Source of the DNA: a bacterium
GTDB taxonomy: Bacteria > Planctomycetota > UBA1135 > GCA-002686595
DNA: 50,164 bases
Direction: 5' to 3'
Assembly: GCA_024226735.1 (NCBI GenBank)
Contig: JAAELL010000505.1
Coordinates: 1 to 50,164, forward strand
In this document: piece after piece, positions 24,775 to 33,085 of the stretch
Layout: every line of letters begins with the position of its first letter
Numbering within the stretch: the first letter of the stretch is position 1
Notes under the pieces: model-generated
Told to the model about the DNA's origin: nothing
Seen by the model: the letters and a program-made list of their open reading frames with translations, nothing else
Databases searched by the model: none
Program-made: the position numbers and the translations under genes

Positions 24775-25668
24775 ATGTACCGCTACTGCGTGTCCGGGTT
24801 GAGCCTCTCTTCGGAGTTCCCGCTCCCCGAGCTCGGGGATGCGAGGGCCGAAGCGACCGGAGTGCTCATCCGGCGCGAGCCCGTCGACGTCGCGCCCCCT
24901 GACGGACACTCGGGTGGCAGCTGGGCGCGCATGGAGCCGGACGACGCGACCCTGCATTGGCGCGACTTCGGCACCATCCGGGTGCGCCGCGGCGAGCTCG
25001 TCGAGGTCGACGCACACGAGGACATCGACCCGGCCTGGGTACGAACGGTCGTGCTCGGACAGGTCATGACGCTCGTCCTCGCCCAGCGCGGACTCTTCCC
25101 CCTGCACGCGAGCTCGGTCGCGGTAGGAGGCTCGGCGATCGCGCTCGCCGCGGACTCGGGCGACGGCAAGTCGACGCTCGCGGCTGCGCTCGTCGCGCAC
25201 GGACAGGCGTTTCTCTCCGACGACGTCAGCGCCCTGCGGCAAGACGGCCCCACACTGCACGTTCAGCCGAGTGTGCGGCGCCAGAAGCTCGACGACAGCT
25301 CGCTGCGTGCCCTCGGCCACGACCCCGAGAGCTTTCCGCACGTGCACTCCCGCGAGGCGAAGCGCGCGGTCCCCGTCCCCGCCGAGAACGTCGGCGGCGA
25401 GCTGCCCCTGCGCGCCGTCTACGTTCTCGAACACTCCGAACAAGCCGACGGTCCGAGCTTCGAGGTGCTGCCCCGGGCGACGGCCTTCACGCAGCTGATG
25501 CGCCACCTGCATCGCGTCGAGCTCCTGACCTCGATGCTCGGCCAGGAAGAGATCCTGCGTCGCTGCGCGGCTGTCGCCAGCGCGGTGCCGCTCGTCCGTT
25601 TCCGCCGCCCGCGCGGATTCGAGCACCTCGAGGACGACGTTCTGAGCGTACTGGAGCACGCCCGATGA
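24775..25668 (+). CDS. HPr-kinase-like lasso precursor kinase (PadeK/ThcoK type)
   Basis: The 297-residue protein has the HPr kinase core: 'LHASSV' (about 110-115), P-loop 'ADSGDGKST' (126-134, Lys132) and 'FLSDD' (Walker B-like, Asp149-Asp150). Homologues in the paeninodin and related clusters phosphorylate the C-terminal Ser of the lasso precursor. The adjacent precursor here ends in Ser, which fits. The ATG at 24775 is chosen; a TTG at 24730 would add 15 residues overlapping the terminator region. The stop overlaps the next start (ATGA). An HPr-rel-A kinase in polysaccharide regulation is the alternative reading. Confidence 0.8.
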   Translation: MYRYCVSGLSLSSEFPLPELGDARAEATGVLIRREPVDVAPPDGHSGGSWARMEPDDATLHWRDFGTIRVRRGELVEVDAHEDIDPAWVRTVVLGQVMTLVLAQRGLFPLHASSVAVGGSAIALAADSGDGKSTLAAALVAHGQAFLSDDVSALRQDGPTLHVQPSVRRQKLDDSSLRALGHDPESFPHVHSREAKRAVPVPAENVGGELPLRAVYVLEHSEQADGPSFEVLPRATAFTQLMRHLHRVELLTSMLGQEEILRRCAAVASAVPLVRFRRPRGFEHLEDDVLSVLEHAR

Positions 25669-26846
25669 ACGCCTCGGCCGGCTGGCTCGCCCCCGAAGCC
25701 GAGCTGTGCCTCGCGGCGGTCACCGTCGACCGCGAAGCCGGACTCGAGCGCGTGCGGACCCTGGCGAACGGCCCGATCGGTCCGGAGCGGCTCTCGCTCG
25801 TCGCGCGCAAGAACCGCGTGACGTGCGCCCTGGGAGCCGCGCTCGAGGAAGCCGGCGCCGCCGACCGCCTGCCGGATCTGCACGCGGAGTCGCGCACGTT
25901 CGACCGGCGCGGCGCGCTGTTCACGGCCGAGCTCGGTGCCGTGCTGCGGCTCGCCGAGGAGATGAACGTCGAAGTGCTCCCCTACAAGGGTCCGGCGCTC
26001 GCGGTCCAGCTCTACCGGGACCCGCGCGAGCGGATGTTCAAGGACGTCGACCTCCTGCTCCACGGGCCCGACGTCGCCCCGTTCGCGCGTCGTCTCGCCG
26101 AGCGCGGTTACGCCTGCGACGAGCCGACGGACGACGCGGCGATGGCCCAGCTGCAGGCGCGCGACTGCGAAGTGCACCTGCGACACCCCGTGACGGGCCT
26201 GCTGATCGAGCTGCACTGGCACGTCCTGCCGGGACGGCACGGCGCGCACATCGACCTCGACGCGATCTGGGAGCGGGCTCGGCTCCCGATCGAGATCGCG
26301 AGCGTCCCCGCCCGCGGGTTCGAGCTCGAGGACCTCCTCGTGCTCGTCGCGCTCCACGGCGGGCTCAAACACCGCTGGATGCGACTGCAGGTCGTCGTCG
26401 ACATGGCGCGCTTCGCCCTCGCTCCCGGCATCGACTGGGAAGTCGCGCTCGAGCGCGCGCGCGCGCTGCAGTGTGAGACCGCCGTGCTCGAGGGCGCGTT
26501 CCTCGCGTGGTGCGTGCTCGGCGCGCCGTTGCCGGAGCAGATCCTCGCGCGCGCGGCGGTGCCCTCGAGCTGGGACCGGGCCGCGTTCGTCGTCGGACCC
26601 TGGTTCGGGTCGCGGTTCGGGCTCCCGACGTACGGCGAGTGGCGTGCGACGCGCGCGGGCTGGATCGAGCGCGCACGTGGCCGCGGCGTCCCCGCACCGC
26701 CCCCGGCACGCTACGCCAGCTACTTGCGGATGGTCCTCGCCCCGACCCTCTCCGACCGGCCGACCTGGCTGCCGCACTCACTCGATCGGCTCGGGCACGT
26801 CGTGCGTCCGGTGCGCATCCTGCTGCGCCAGACCAACAAGGGCTGA
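25665..26846 (+). CDS. Nucleotidyltransferase-fold protein associated with lasso clusters
   Basis: The 393-residue product has the nucleotidyltransferase core of the NTP_transf_5 type: 'VEVLPYKGPALAVQLY' followed by 'MFKDVDLLL' (Asp127 and Asp129 as metal ligands), then 'LLIELHWHVLPG'. Genes of this family accompany the HPr-kinase-like gene in paeninodin-type clusters, and their role there is not settled. It is translationally coupled to the kinase by a 4-base overlap and ends 23 bases before the convergent wecB gene. It might add a nucleotide to the phosphopeptide, or act in the HPr-rel-A system; both are inference. Confidence 0.75.
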   Translation: MNASAGWLAPEAELCLAAVTVDREAGLERVRTLANGPIGPERLSLVARKNRVTCALGAALEEAGAADRLPDLHAESRTFDRRGALFTAELGAVLRLAEEMNVEVLPYKGPALAVQLYRDPRERMFKDVDLLLHGPDVAPFARRLAERGYACDEPTDDAAMAQLQARDCEVHLRHPVTGLLIELHWHVLPGRHGAHIDLDAIWERARLPIEIASVPARGFELEDLLVLVALHGGLKHRWMRLQVVVDMARFALAPGIDWEVALERARALQCETAVLEGAFLAWCVLGAPLPEQILARAAVPSSWDRAAFVVGPWFGSRFGLPTYGEWRATRAGWIERARGRGVPAPPPARYASYLRMVLAPTLSDRPTWLPHSLDRLGHVVRPVRILLRQTNKG

Positions 26847-26869
26847 GCCTTAGACGGGTGCTTCTCGGT

Positions 26870-28015
26870 TTAGGCGAGCGCGCGTTCGAGCTCCTCGACG
26901 ATCCGCTCCGACGCCCGACCGTCGCCATAGGGGTTCACCGCCCGCGCCATCGCCTCGTAGGCACTCGCGTCGCGGATCAGCCGCCCGACCCACTCGACGA
27001 TCGCGGTGCGCCGCGCCCCGACCAGGCGCACCGTCCCGGCCTCGACGCCCTCGGTGCGCTCGGTCGTCTCGCGCATCACGAGCACGGGCTTGCCGAGCAC
27101 GGGGGCTTCCTCCTGAATGCCGCCCGAGTCCGTCAACACGAACCGGCAGTCGCGCATGAGGGCGACGAACTCGGGGTAGCCCTGGGGTGGAACGAGCACC
27201 ACGCGTTCGCGCCCGCCCAGCGTCGTGTGCACGGGCCCCTGAACGTTGGGGTTGAGATGCACGGGATAGATGACGCGGTAGTCGGGGTGCTCGTCCGCGA
27301 TGTCGGCGAGCGCGGCACAGATCTCCTCGAACCCGCCACCGAAGTTCTCGCGACGATGCCCGGTGACCAGCACGTATGGACGCGTCCACCACTTCGCACC
27401 GAGGTGTTCGGCGAGGCGCTCGCGGATGACAGCCTCGTCCCCCTCGCGCACCTGGCGCTCGCGCTCCATCAAGAGGGCGTCGATCACTGTGTTGCCGGTG
27501 AGCACGATCCGCTCCTCGGGCACGCGCTCCTCCAGCAGGTTCTTGCGGTTCGTCTCGGTCGGCGCGAAGTGCCAGTGCGCCAACGTCGTGATCAACTTGC
27601 GGTTCGCCTCCTCCGGAAACGGCGCCGACAGGTCGTGGCTGCGCAGACCCGCCTCGACGTGCCCGACCTGGATCCCGCGGTAGAACGAGGCGAGGGCGCC
27701 GATCAGGGCGGTCGTCGTATCCCCCTGCACGAGGCAGCAGTCGGGCTCGACGTCACCGAGCACGCGGTCGATCGAAGCCGTGAGCCGAGCCGTCAGCGCG
27801 CCGAGCGACTGGTCCGGCGCCATGACGTCGAGAGCGTGATCGGGCACGAGCCCGTGCAGGTCGAGGACCTGGGCGAGCATCTCGCGGTGCTGACCCGTCG
27901 AAACGAGCACGGGCTCGAGCCGACGGCTCTTGCGCAGAGCGTGCACGACCGGGGCCATCTTGATCGCTTCGGGACGCGTTCCCACGAACGCGACCACGCG
28001 CCGGAGCGAGGTCAT
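26870..28015 (-). CDS. wecB: UDP-N-acetylglucosamine 2-epimerase (non-hydrolysing)
   Basis: This 381-residue cytoplasmic enzyme interconverts UDP-GlcNAc and UDP-ManNAc. Family marks are 'VGTRPEAIKMAPVV', 'STGQHREML', 'VQGDTTTA', 'HVEAGLRS', 'PFPEEANRKL' and 'VLTDSGGIQEEAP'. The length is typical. It begins two bases after the wecC stop, so the two are an operon making UDP-ManNAcA. That uronic acid could feed the exopolysaccharide assembled by the surrounding glycosyltransferases. Confidence 0.93.
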   Translation of the reverse strand: MTSLRRVVAFVGTRPEAIKMAPVVHALRKSRRLEPVLVSTGQHREMLAQVLDLHGLVPDHALDVMAPDQSLGALTARLTASIDRVLGDVEPDCCLVQGDTTTALIGALASFYRGIQVGHVEAGLRSHDLSAPFPEEANRKLITTLAHWHFAPTETNRKNLLEERVPEERIVLTGNTVIDALLMERERQVREGDEAVIRERLAEHLGAKWWTRPYVLVTGHRRENFGGGFEEICAALADIADEHPDYRVIYPVHLNPNVQGPVHTTLGGRERVVLVPPQGYPEFVALMRDCRFVLTDSGGIQEEAPVLGKPVLVMRETTERTEGVEAGTVRLVGARRTAIVEWVGRLIRDASAYEAMARAVNPYGDGRASERIVEELERALA

Positions 28016-28017
28016 CG

Positions 28018-29229
28018 TCAGCCCCTCAGGATTCCACAGGTGTCAATGAGGACGCGCTCCTCGAGCGCGCCGCGCGGGATGCGCGCAAAGGCCGGATGCG
28101 GCACGAGAAACAGCACGATGTCGGCCCCTTCGAGCGCCTCCTGCCAGGAGACGAGCGCGAACTCGTCGTGGTGCGCGAGGTTGGGTTCGACGACCCGCAG
28201 CTCCCCCACTTCCGCCCGCGCGAGCTCGCGCACGATCTCGAGCGCCGGGGACTGACGCAAGTCGTCGACGCCTGCCTTGTAGGTGAGCCCGAGGCACGCG
28301 ATGCGCGGGTTCCGAAAGCGCTGCGCCCGGCGCTTGACGCGTTCGACGACCCAGCCGGGCTTGGCCAGGTTGACGCGCCGCGCGGCCTGCATCAGCGCCG
28401 TCGATTCCGGCGCGGCGTGAATCAAGAACCAAGGATCGACCGCGATGCAGTGCCCGCCGACGCCCGGCCCCGGCCGCAGGACCTCGACCCGCGGGTGCCG
28501 GTTGGCGAGCTCGATCAGCTCCCACACGTCGACGTCCAGCTCGTCCGCGACGAGCGCGATCTCGTTGGCGAACGCGATATTGACGTCCCGGTACGCGTTC
28601 TCGGCGAGCTTGACCGTCTCCGCCGTGCGCGCGGTCGTGCGCAGCACTTCGCCCGTCACGAACCCCGAATAGAATGCCGCGCAAGCCTCCGTCGCGGCCG
28701 CGCTGACGCCGCCGACGATGCGGTCGTTCGCGATCACCTCGTGCAGGATGCGGCCCGGCAGAACCCGTTCGGGCGCGTGGGCGACGTGTAGATCGCCGCT
28801 CGCGAGCCCAGTCTCCTCACTCAAGATCCCGGCGAGCCGCTCGGTCGTCCCCGGTGGGCTCGTCGACTCGAGGATCACGAGGTTGCCCGCGCGCACGAAC
28901 GGCGCGATCGAACGCGTCGCGTCCAGCACGTGGTCGAGGATCGGCTCCTTGTCCTCCGAACACGGCGTCGGCACGCACAGCAAAAAAACGTCCGCCTCGG
29001 CCGGCGTGACGTGCGCGCGTAGCCTGCCGCTGCCCACCGCCGCGCGCACGAGCATGTCGAGGTCGGGCTCGACAATGTGCGCCCGGCCGGCGTTGATCGT
29101 CTCGACCGCCTCGGCGTTGACCTCGACGCCGTGCACCTGGTACCCGCGCGACGCGAGAACGGCAGCAGTCGGAAGCCCGGTGTACCCGAGACCGACGACG
29201 CAGACCTGGCGCTGCTCTACTTCGCTCAC
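28018..29229 (-). CDS. wecC: UDP-N-acetyl-D-mannosamine dehydrogenase
   Basis: The 403-residue enzyme oxidises UDP-ManNAc to UDP-ManNAcA with NAD. It shows the N-terminal Rossmann motif 'VCVVGLGYTGLPTAAVLASRG', 'LCVPTPCSED', 'ESTSPPGTTE' and the catalytic 'GVGGHCIAVDPWF' with its Cys nucleophile. The GTG at 29229 gives the expected N-terminus; the longer open frame to 29604 is antisense to the ABC permease gene and not family-like. It lies 38 bases after the permease stop and 2 bases before wecB. Confidence 0.92.
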   Translation of the reverse strand: MSEVEQRQVCVVGLGYTGLPTAAVLASRGYQVHGVEVNAEAVETINAGRAHIVEPDLDMLVRAAVGSGRLRAHVTPAEADVFLLCVPTPCSEDKEPILDHVLDATRSIAPFVRAGNLVILESTSPPGTTERLAGILSEETGLASGDLHVAHAPERVLPGRILHEVIANDRIVGGVSAAATEACAAFYSGFVTGEVLRTTARTAETVKLAENAYRDVNIAFANEIALVADELDVDVWELIELANRHPRVEVLRPGPGVGGHCIAVDPWFLIHAAPESTALMQAARRVNLAKPGWVVERVKRRAQRFRNPRIACLGLTYKAGVDDLRQSPALEIVRELARAEVGELRVVEPNLAHHDEFALVSWQEALEGADIVLFLVPHPAFARIPRGALEERVLIDTCGILRG

Positions 29230-29267
29230 CGTTCGAGAATGCCCCTGCCCGCGGACCAAGGCAACTC

Positions 29268-30080
29268 CTAATACTGCGTCAGCGTGCCGTCGTGCATCGC
29301 CCGCCGCAGGGTCCAGCGGAACACGAGAGCTCCGACCGGCAACATGACGGCGATGAAGAGGCCGAGGTGCTGGAGCTGGTCCGTGACCTCGGACAGGCCC
29401 GCGCCGCCGAGCAGCGTGGCCCGCAGCCCCTGCAGCGCCGGCGTGATCGGGAGGAGCCGCGCCCCCCACTGCACCCACTCCGGCCACGAATCGACCGGGA
29501 ACCAGACCCCCCCGAGAAAGACCGAGCTGAGCGAGAAGGCGCGTTCGACGAAGTCCGCGCGCTTGAATGCGATCGTCAGCCCGGCGGTGATCATCCCGAC
29601 GCACCCGAACGCCACGACCATGAGCGACAGGATCACCGCCGCCGCGGCGACGCCGGAGGCCTGCAGCGGCAAGTCGAAGAACAGCCAGCCGAGCGCCAGG
29701 TACGTGGCGCTGGTGAGCGCCGCGGTCAGCAGCGAGTACGCGGGGAGCGAGGCGACGATGACCGCCAGCGGCGTTCGCGTCGAGAGCAGCGCCTCGAGCG
29801 TCCCCACCGTCTGGGCGCGCCGGATGCGCCGGTTCAATACCGCGAGCGCGGTGTTGAGGAACGTGACGGCGCAGATCCCCATCACGACGAAGTCGAAGTA
29901 GCGGCCACGGAAGTCGGCGCGCTCCTCGACGACGGCGCCGACGAAGTCGGACAAGAGGAACAGGAAGACGAGCTGCAGCGCGACGACGAGTCCGTTGATG
30001 GCGAACTGCAGGCGGTACGAGGTCTCCTCGAGGAAGTCCTTGCGGACGAACGCAAGGGCCACGGCGAAGGCGTGCTTCAT
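29268..30080 (-). CDS. ABC-2 type transporter permease
   Basis: The 270-residue protein has about six hydrophobic segments ('FAINGLVVALQLVFLFLLSDFVG', 'VVMGICAVTFLNTALAVLN', 'AAAAVILSLMVVAFGCVGMITAGL', 'LGLFIAVMLPVGALVF') and the 'GVWFPVDSWPEWVQWGARLLPITPALQGLR' stretch seen in ABC-2 permeases. It overlaps the ATPase gene by 4 bases (ATGA), so the pair forms one exporter. Position before wecC suggests glycan export or surface lipid transport. It is also the only ABC exporter in the window and could export the lasso peptide, which otherwise has no dedicated transporter. Confidence 0.85.
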   Translation of the reverse strand: MKHAFAVALAFVRKDFLEETSYRLQFAINGLVVALQLVFLFLLSDFVGAVVEERADFRGRYFDFVVMGICAVTFLNTALAVLNRRIRRAQTVGTLEALLSTRTPLAVIVASLPAYSLLTAALTSATYLALGWLFFDLPLQASGVAAAAVILSLMVVAFGCVGMITAGLTIAFKRADFVERAFSLSSVFLGGVWFPVDSWPEWVQWGARLLPITPALQGLRATLLGGAGLSEVTDQLQHLGLFIAVMLPVGALVFRWTLRRAMHDGTLTQY

Positions 30081-31051
30081 CCGGCCCCTCCGGGCGCCGG
30101 ATCGAGTAGCTCGTCGAGTCGGCGCCGCACGGGCGTCAGCTCGAGGAGCTCCAGATCGCGGGCGCGCACGCGGTCGACGAGCTGCGCGAGCTCGCGGTCG
30201 TCCTCGAGCGCGAGCTCGAGCATCCCGTCGAAACGCCGGACCTCGGCCATACCCCCCAGTCCGTCGATCAGGTCGGCGGGCGGAGCCGGGCGGGTCCGCA
30301 GGTGGTAGCGCGCAAGCCGCTGGAAGCCGGTCAGCTCCTCGCGCGCGGTGACGCGCCCCGCGGCGATGGCGACCACCTCGTCACACAGCTCGTCGACCTC
30401 GCTCAGGGTGTGCGTCGAGTAGATCACCAGCCGATCGTCGCGCTCGCGGGCCATCTGCCGCACCTGCTCGCGCAGGTTGCGCGCGGCGAGCGGATCGAGC
30501 GAGCGCGTCGCCTCGTCGAGCAAGAGAATCTGGGGATCCACGAGCAAGCCGCGGGCGACGGCGAGCCTCTGGCGCATCCCGGTCGAGAGCTGCCGAAAGG
30601 CGACGTCGGCGACGGAGGCGAGCCCGAAGCGTTCGAGACATCCGTCCACCCGCGCGTTGCGCGCCGGGCCGGCGAGGCGCTGCAGGGTCGCGAAGAAGCG
30701 CAGGTTCTCGCGAACGGTCAACCGCCAGTAGAAGCTGCGCTCGTCGGCCACCACGAGGTTCACGGCGTCGCGCACCGCCGCGCCGTGGGTCGGATCGACG
30801 CCGGCGACGCGAACGCGGCCTTCGCTGGGCAGCACGAGGCCGGCGAGGATCTTGAGCAGCGTCGTCTTGCCGGCGCCATTGCGCCCGACGAGGCCGACGA
30901 TCCGTCCGGGTTCGAGCTCGAGGTCGATGCCGTCGAGCGCCGTGACCTCGGGTCTCTGCAGCGGGTGCCGCAACACGCGCAACAGGTCGATCGAGCGCGG
31001 GTAGCGCTTGACGAGTCCCTCGATCACGACTCCAGTAGCGAGTTCCTGCAT
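30077..31051 (-). CDS. ABC transporter ATP-binding protein
   Basis: This 324-residue ATPase has Walker A 'GLVGRNGAGKTTLLKIL', signature 'LSTGMRQRLAVARGL', Walker B 'ILLLDEATRSLDP' and the H-loop 'YSTHTLSEVDELCDE'. About 100 extra C-terminal residues follow the ATPase domain. The ATG at 31051 places the domain correctly; the longer frame to 31243 crosses the GC hairpin at 31125-31158. It is the first gene of the operon ATPase-permease-wecC-wecB. CcmA/NatA-like drug or lipid exporters and O-antigen exporters are both possible relatives. Confidence 0.88.
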   Translation of the reverse strand: MQELATGVVIEGLVKRYPRSIDLLRVLRHPLQRPEVTALDGIDLELEPGRIVGLVGRNGAGKTTLLKILAGLVLPSEGRVRVAGVDPTHGAAVRDAVNLVVADERSFYWRLTVRENLRFFATLQRLAGPARNARVDGCLERFGLASVADVAFRQLSTGMRQRLAVARGLLVDPQILLLDEATRSLDPLAARNLREQVRQMARERDDRLVIYSTHTLSEVDELCDEVVAIAAGRVTAREELTGFQRLARYHLRTRPAPPADLIDGLGGMAEVRRFDGMLELALEDDRELAQLVDRVRARDLELLELTPVRRRLDELLDPAPGGAG

Positions 31052-31124
31052 TTGAGGCTCGCGCGAGAATGCATGGGCCCAGGCGCGAGGGCAAGCGCGC
31101 GCCCGGGAACGCGTCCAACGACGA

Positions 31125-31158
31125 GCGCCCCCCCGCACCGATCCGGGCGGGGGGGCGC
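31125..31158 (-). terminator. Perfect 12-bp GC hairpin downstream of the CxxCH protein gene
   Basis: The arms 31125-31136 and 31147-31158 are a perfect inverted repeat (GCGCCCCCCCGC and its complement) with a 10-base loop. It lies 18 bases past the stop of the reverse gene at 31177 and ahead of the ABC operon start. No T run follows, so it may terminate poorly or serve as an mRNA end. Confidence 0.5.
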
Positions 31159-31176
31159 CGAGGCCGGAAGCGAGAA

Positions 31177-32061
31177 TCAGGTGAACGTGATCTCGAGCCC
31201 GTCCGTGAAGTTGTTCTCCATGTTCGTATCGCGGAACCAGCACTGGAAGTTCCAGGTGTCGCCCGGCTGCAGGGCGATCGTGCCCGGCGCCACGGCGATC
31301 GGAACCGCGGTCAGGTCGATCGTCAGCGAGAACTCGCCGCTCGAGCCGGAGTTCTGGACGTTGCCGTTGTACCGGCCGGTCGTGTTCCCGGTGCCGAGGC
31401 AGAAGTTTCCGTTGCTGCCACCCGGGTTCATGATGAAGCCCTGCGTCGAGCTCGCGAGGAAGTAGCCGAACTGGTTCTGCGGCAGGCTCGACGCGGTCAG
31501 CGTCAGGTTGTTGTCGGCGACCGCCGGGCTACCCGAGGCCGAGATCGTTCCGGAAGCGCCGCTCGAGTTCGGAACCGCGGGGCCGCAGTAGTTCGTGCCG
31601 ATGCCCGGATCGAGGTCGCCGAGAATCCCGGCGGGCGGCGACTGACCACCGAGCGTCGTGCCGTTCGAGAAGAAGATCGTGTTGTTCGCACCCGGAGTCC
31701 AGCCAGGCTGCGTGTCGCTGCTGATCTCGGTGAGCGCGCTCGAGCCCGTCGGGTCGAGGTCGGTGTTGATCGGCTCGGCGAGCGTCATCGCGAGGTTGAT
31801 GTTGCCCGAGGTTTGGGTCTCCATGCGGAGCTGCCAGCCGTAGGCGTTCCAGCCGTTGCCGCCGATCGCGCTCTGGTGGCAGACCTGACAGCCGCCGCCC
31901 GTGCCGTTGATGACGTTGTCGTCGGTCATCGAGCCCGGGTACATGGCCTGCCACGCCGTGAGGAAGAACGGGAACGAGGTCGCGGTCGAGGTGGTGGCCG
32001 CGACGGTGAGGACACCCACGGCGGAGATGCCGAAGAGCTGTCGAGCTGAAATGCGCTTCAT
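31177..32061 (-). CDS. Secreted protein with CxxCH heme motif and planctomycete-type C-terminal module
   Basis: The 294-residue product has an N-terminal signal (MKRISARQLFGISAVGVLTVAATTS, written here only in part as evidence of a basic start and hydrophobic core). A CQVCH motif (Cys58, Cys61, His62) fits covalent heme c binding. The 'NYCGPAVPNSSG' module begins near residue 157 and ends 'FQCWFRDTNMENNFTDGLEITF'. The ATG at 32061 is chosen over a longer frame to 32196 that lacks a signal. Only one heme site is seen and a distal Met is not clear, so electron transfer is a guess. Neighbours give no functional hint. Confidence 0.72.
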   Translation of the reverse strand: MKRISARQLFGISAVGVLTVAATTSTATSFPFFLTAWQAMYPGSMTDDNVINGTGGGCQVCHQSAIGGNGWNAYGWQLRMETQTSGNINLAMTLAEPINTDLDPTGSSALTEISSDTQPGWTPGANNTIFFSNGTTLGGQSPPAGILGDLDPGIGTNYCGPAVPNSSGASGTISASGSPAVADNNLTLTASSLPQNQFGYFLASSTQGFIMNPGGSNGNFCLGTGNTTGRYNGNVQNSGSSGEFSLTIDLTAVPIAVAPGTIALQPGDTWNFQCWFRDTNMENNFTDGLEITFT

Positions 32062-32393
32062 GAGGGAACCGCCCGCGTCGCCGCGGGAGACCTGGGAGAG
32101 GAGAGAAGGGAGGGATAGACGGTGAGACGAGGGGTTCAGGCTGCTGCAGCCCAAGAAGAAACCGTACCCTCGCGGGAATCCCCCCCGCAACCCCATCTAT
32201 GTGCAATGTCCGCTCCGTGCGCGGTCCGCTCTGCTGTTGCAGCAGGACCTAGCTTCTTGCTCTACCACGACTTCGGGCGATCCAGGCGCATTCCAAGCCC
32301 GGCTGGGTCGCCGAAAAAGCCAGGCGCGACGCAAAACGAACGCCTCGATTCGCGACATCGTCGTTGGGGCGGTACCAAGCCCGCGACGAGGCT
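32062..32393. other. 332-base intergenic region upstream of the CxxCH protein gene
   Basis: It should contain the promoter of the reverse-strand CxxCH gene and the 3' end of the reverse glycosyltransferase operon. A small CTGCTG...CAGCAG inverted repeat is visible near 32230-32245. Nothing else convincing is seen, and short frames here show no protein features. Confidence 0.35.
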
Positions 32394-33083
32394 TCAGCTC
32401 GCGAAACGCCACCACACGATGGCCCACACCGCGATGAACGCGTCCTTCAGCCCGATCTTCTTGCCGTCGTCGTAGTCGCGGCCCGCGTAGCTGATCGGGA
32501 CCTCGTACACGCGCACGCGCATCTTCGCGATCTTCGCCGTCATCTCCGGCTCGACCGCGAACGTGCGTGATTGGATGTCGAGCTTCTTGGCGACGTCGGC
32601 CTTGAAGACCTTGTAGCAGGTCTCCATGTCCGTCAGGTTCAGGTTGGTGAACATGTTGCTGAGCAGAGTCAGCATCCGGTTGCCGATCGAGTGCCAGAAC
32701 AGGTGCACGCGCACGTACGAACCACCGCGAAAGCGGCTGCCGTACACGACGTCGGCGTTTCCGTCCTGGATCGGACGCAGCAGCGTCCCGTAGTCCTCGG
32801 GGTCGTACTCCAGGTCCGCGTCCTGGATCACGACCACGTCGCCCTGGACGTCCTTGAAGCCCGTGGACAAGGCGGCGCCCTTGCCGCCGTTGCGTTCGTG
32901 GTAAAGGCAGCGCACCGCCTCGTGCTTCGCCTCGAGCTCGGCCATGATCTCGCGCGACCGGTCCTGCGAACCGTCGTCGACGAGGATCACCTCCTTCTCG
33001 TACGGCGTCGCCAAGACGCGCGACACGATCTCCTCGAGGGTGCGCTCTTCGTTGTAGATGGGGATGACGACCGAGAGCCTCAT
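32394..33083 (-). CDS. Polyprenyl-phosphate sugar transferase-like GT2 (DPM1 type)
   Basis: This 229-residue protein begins MRLSVVIPIYNEERTLEEIV and has 'VILVDDGSQDRS', 'HERNGGKGAALSTG' and 'VVIQDADLEYDPEDY', the hallmark set of dolichol-phosphate mannosyltransferase-like enzymes. It likely loads a hexose on undecaprenyl phosphate at the inner membrane. No transmembrane tail is evident. It follows the preceding glycosyltransferase by two bases and is last in a four-gene reverse operon. Donor identity is not visible. Confidence 0.88.
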   Translation of the reverse strand: MRLSVVIPIYNEERTLEEIVSRVLATPYEKEVILVDDGSQDRSREIMAELEAKHEAVRCLYHERNGGKGAALSTGFKDVQGDVVVIQDADLEYDPEDYGTLLRPIQDGNADVVYGSRFRGGSYVRVHLFWHSIGNRMLTLLSNMFTNLNLTDMETCYKVFKADVAKKLDIQSRTFAVEPEMTAKIAKMRVRVYEVPISYAGRDYDDGKKIGLKDAFIAVWAIVWWRFAS

Positions 33084-33085
33084 GG

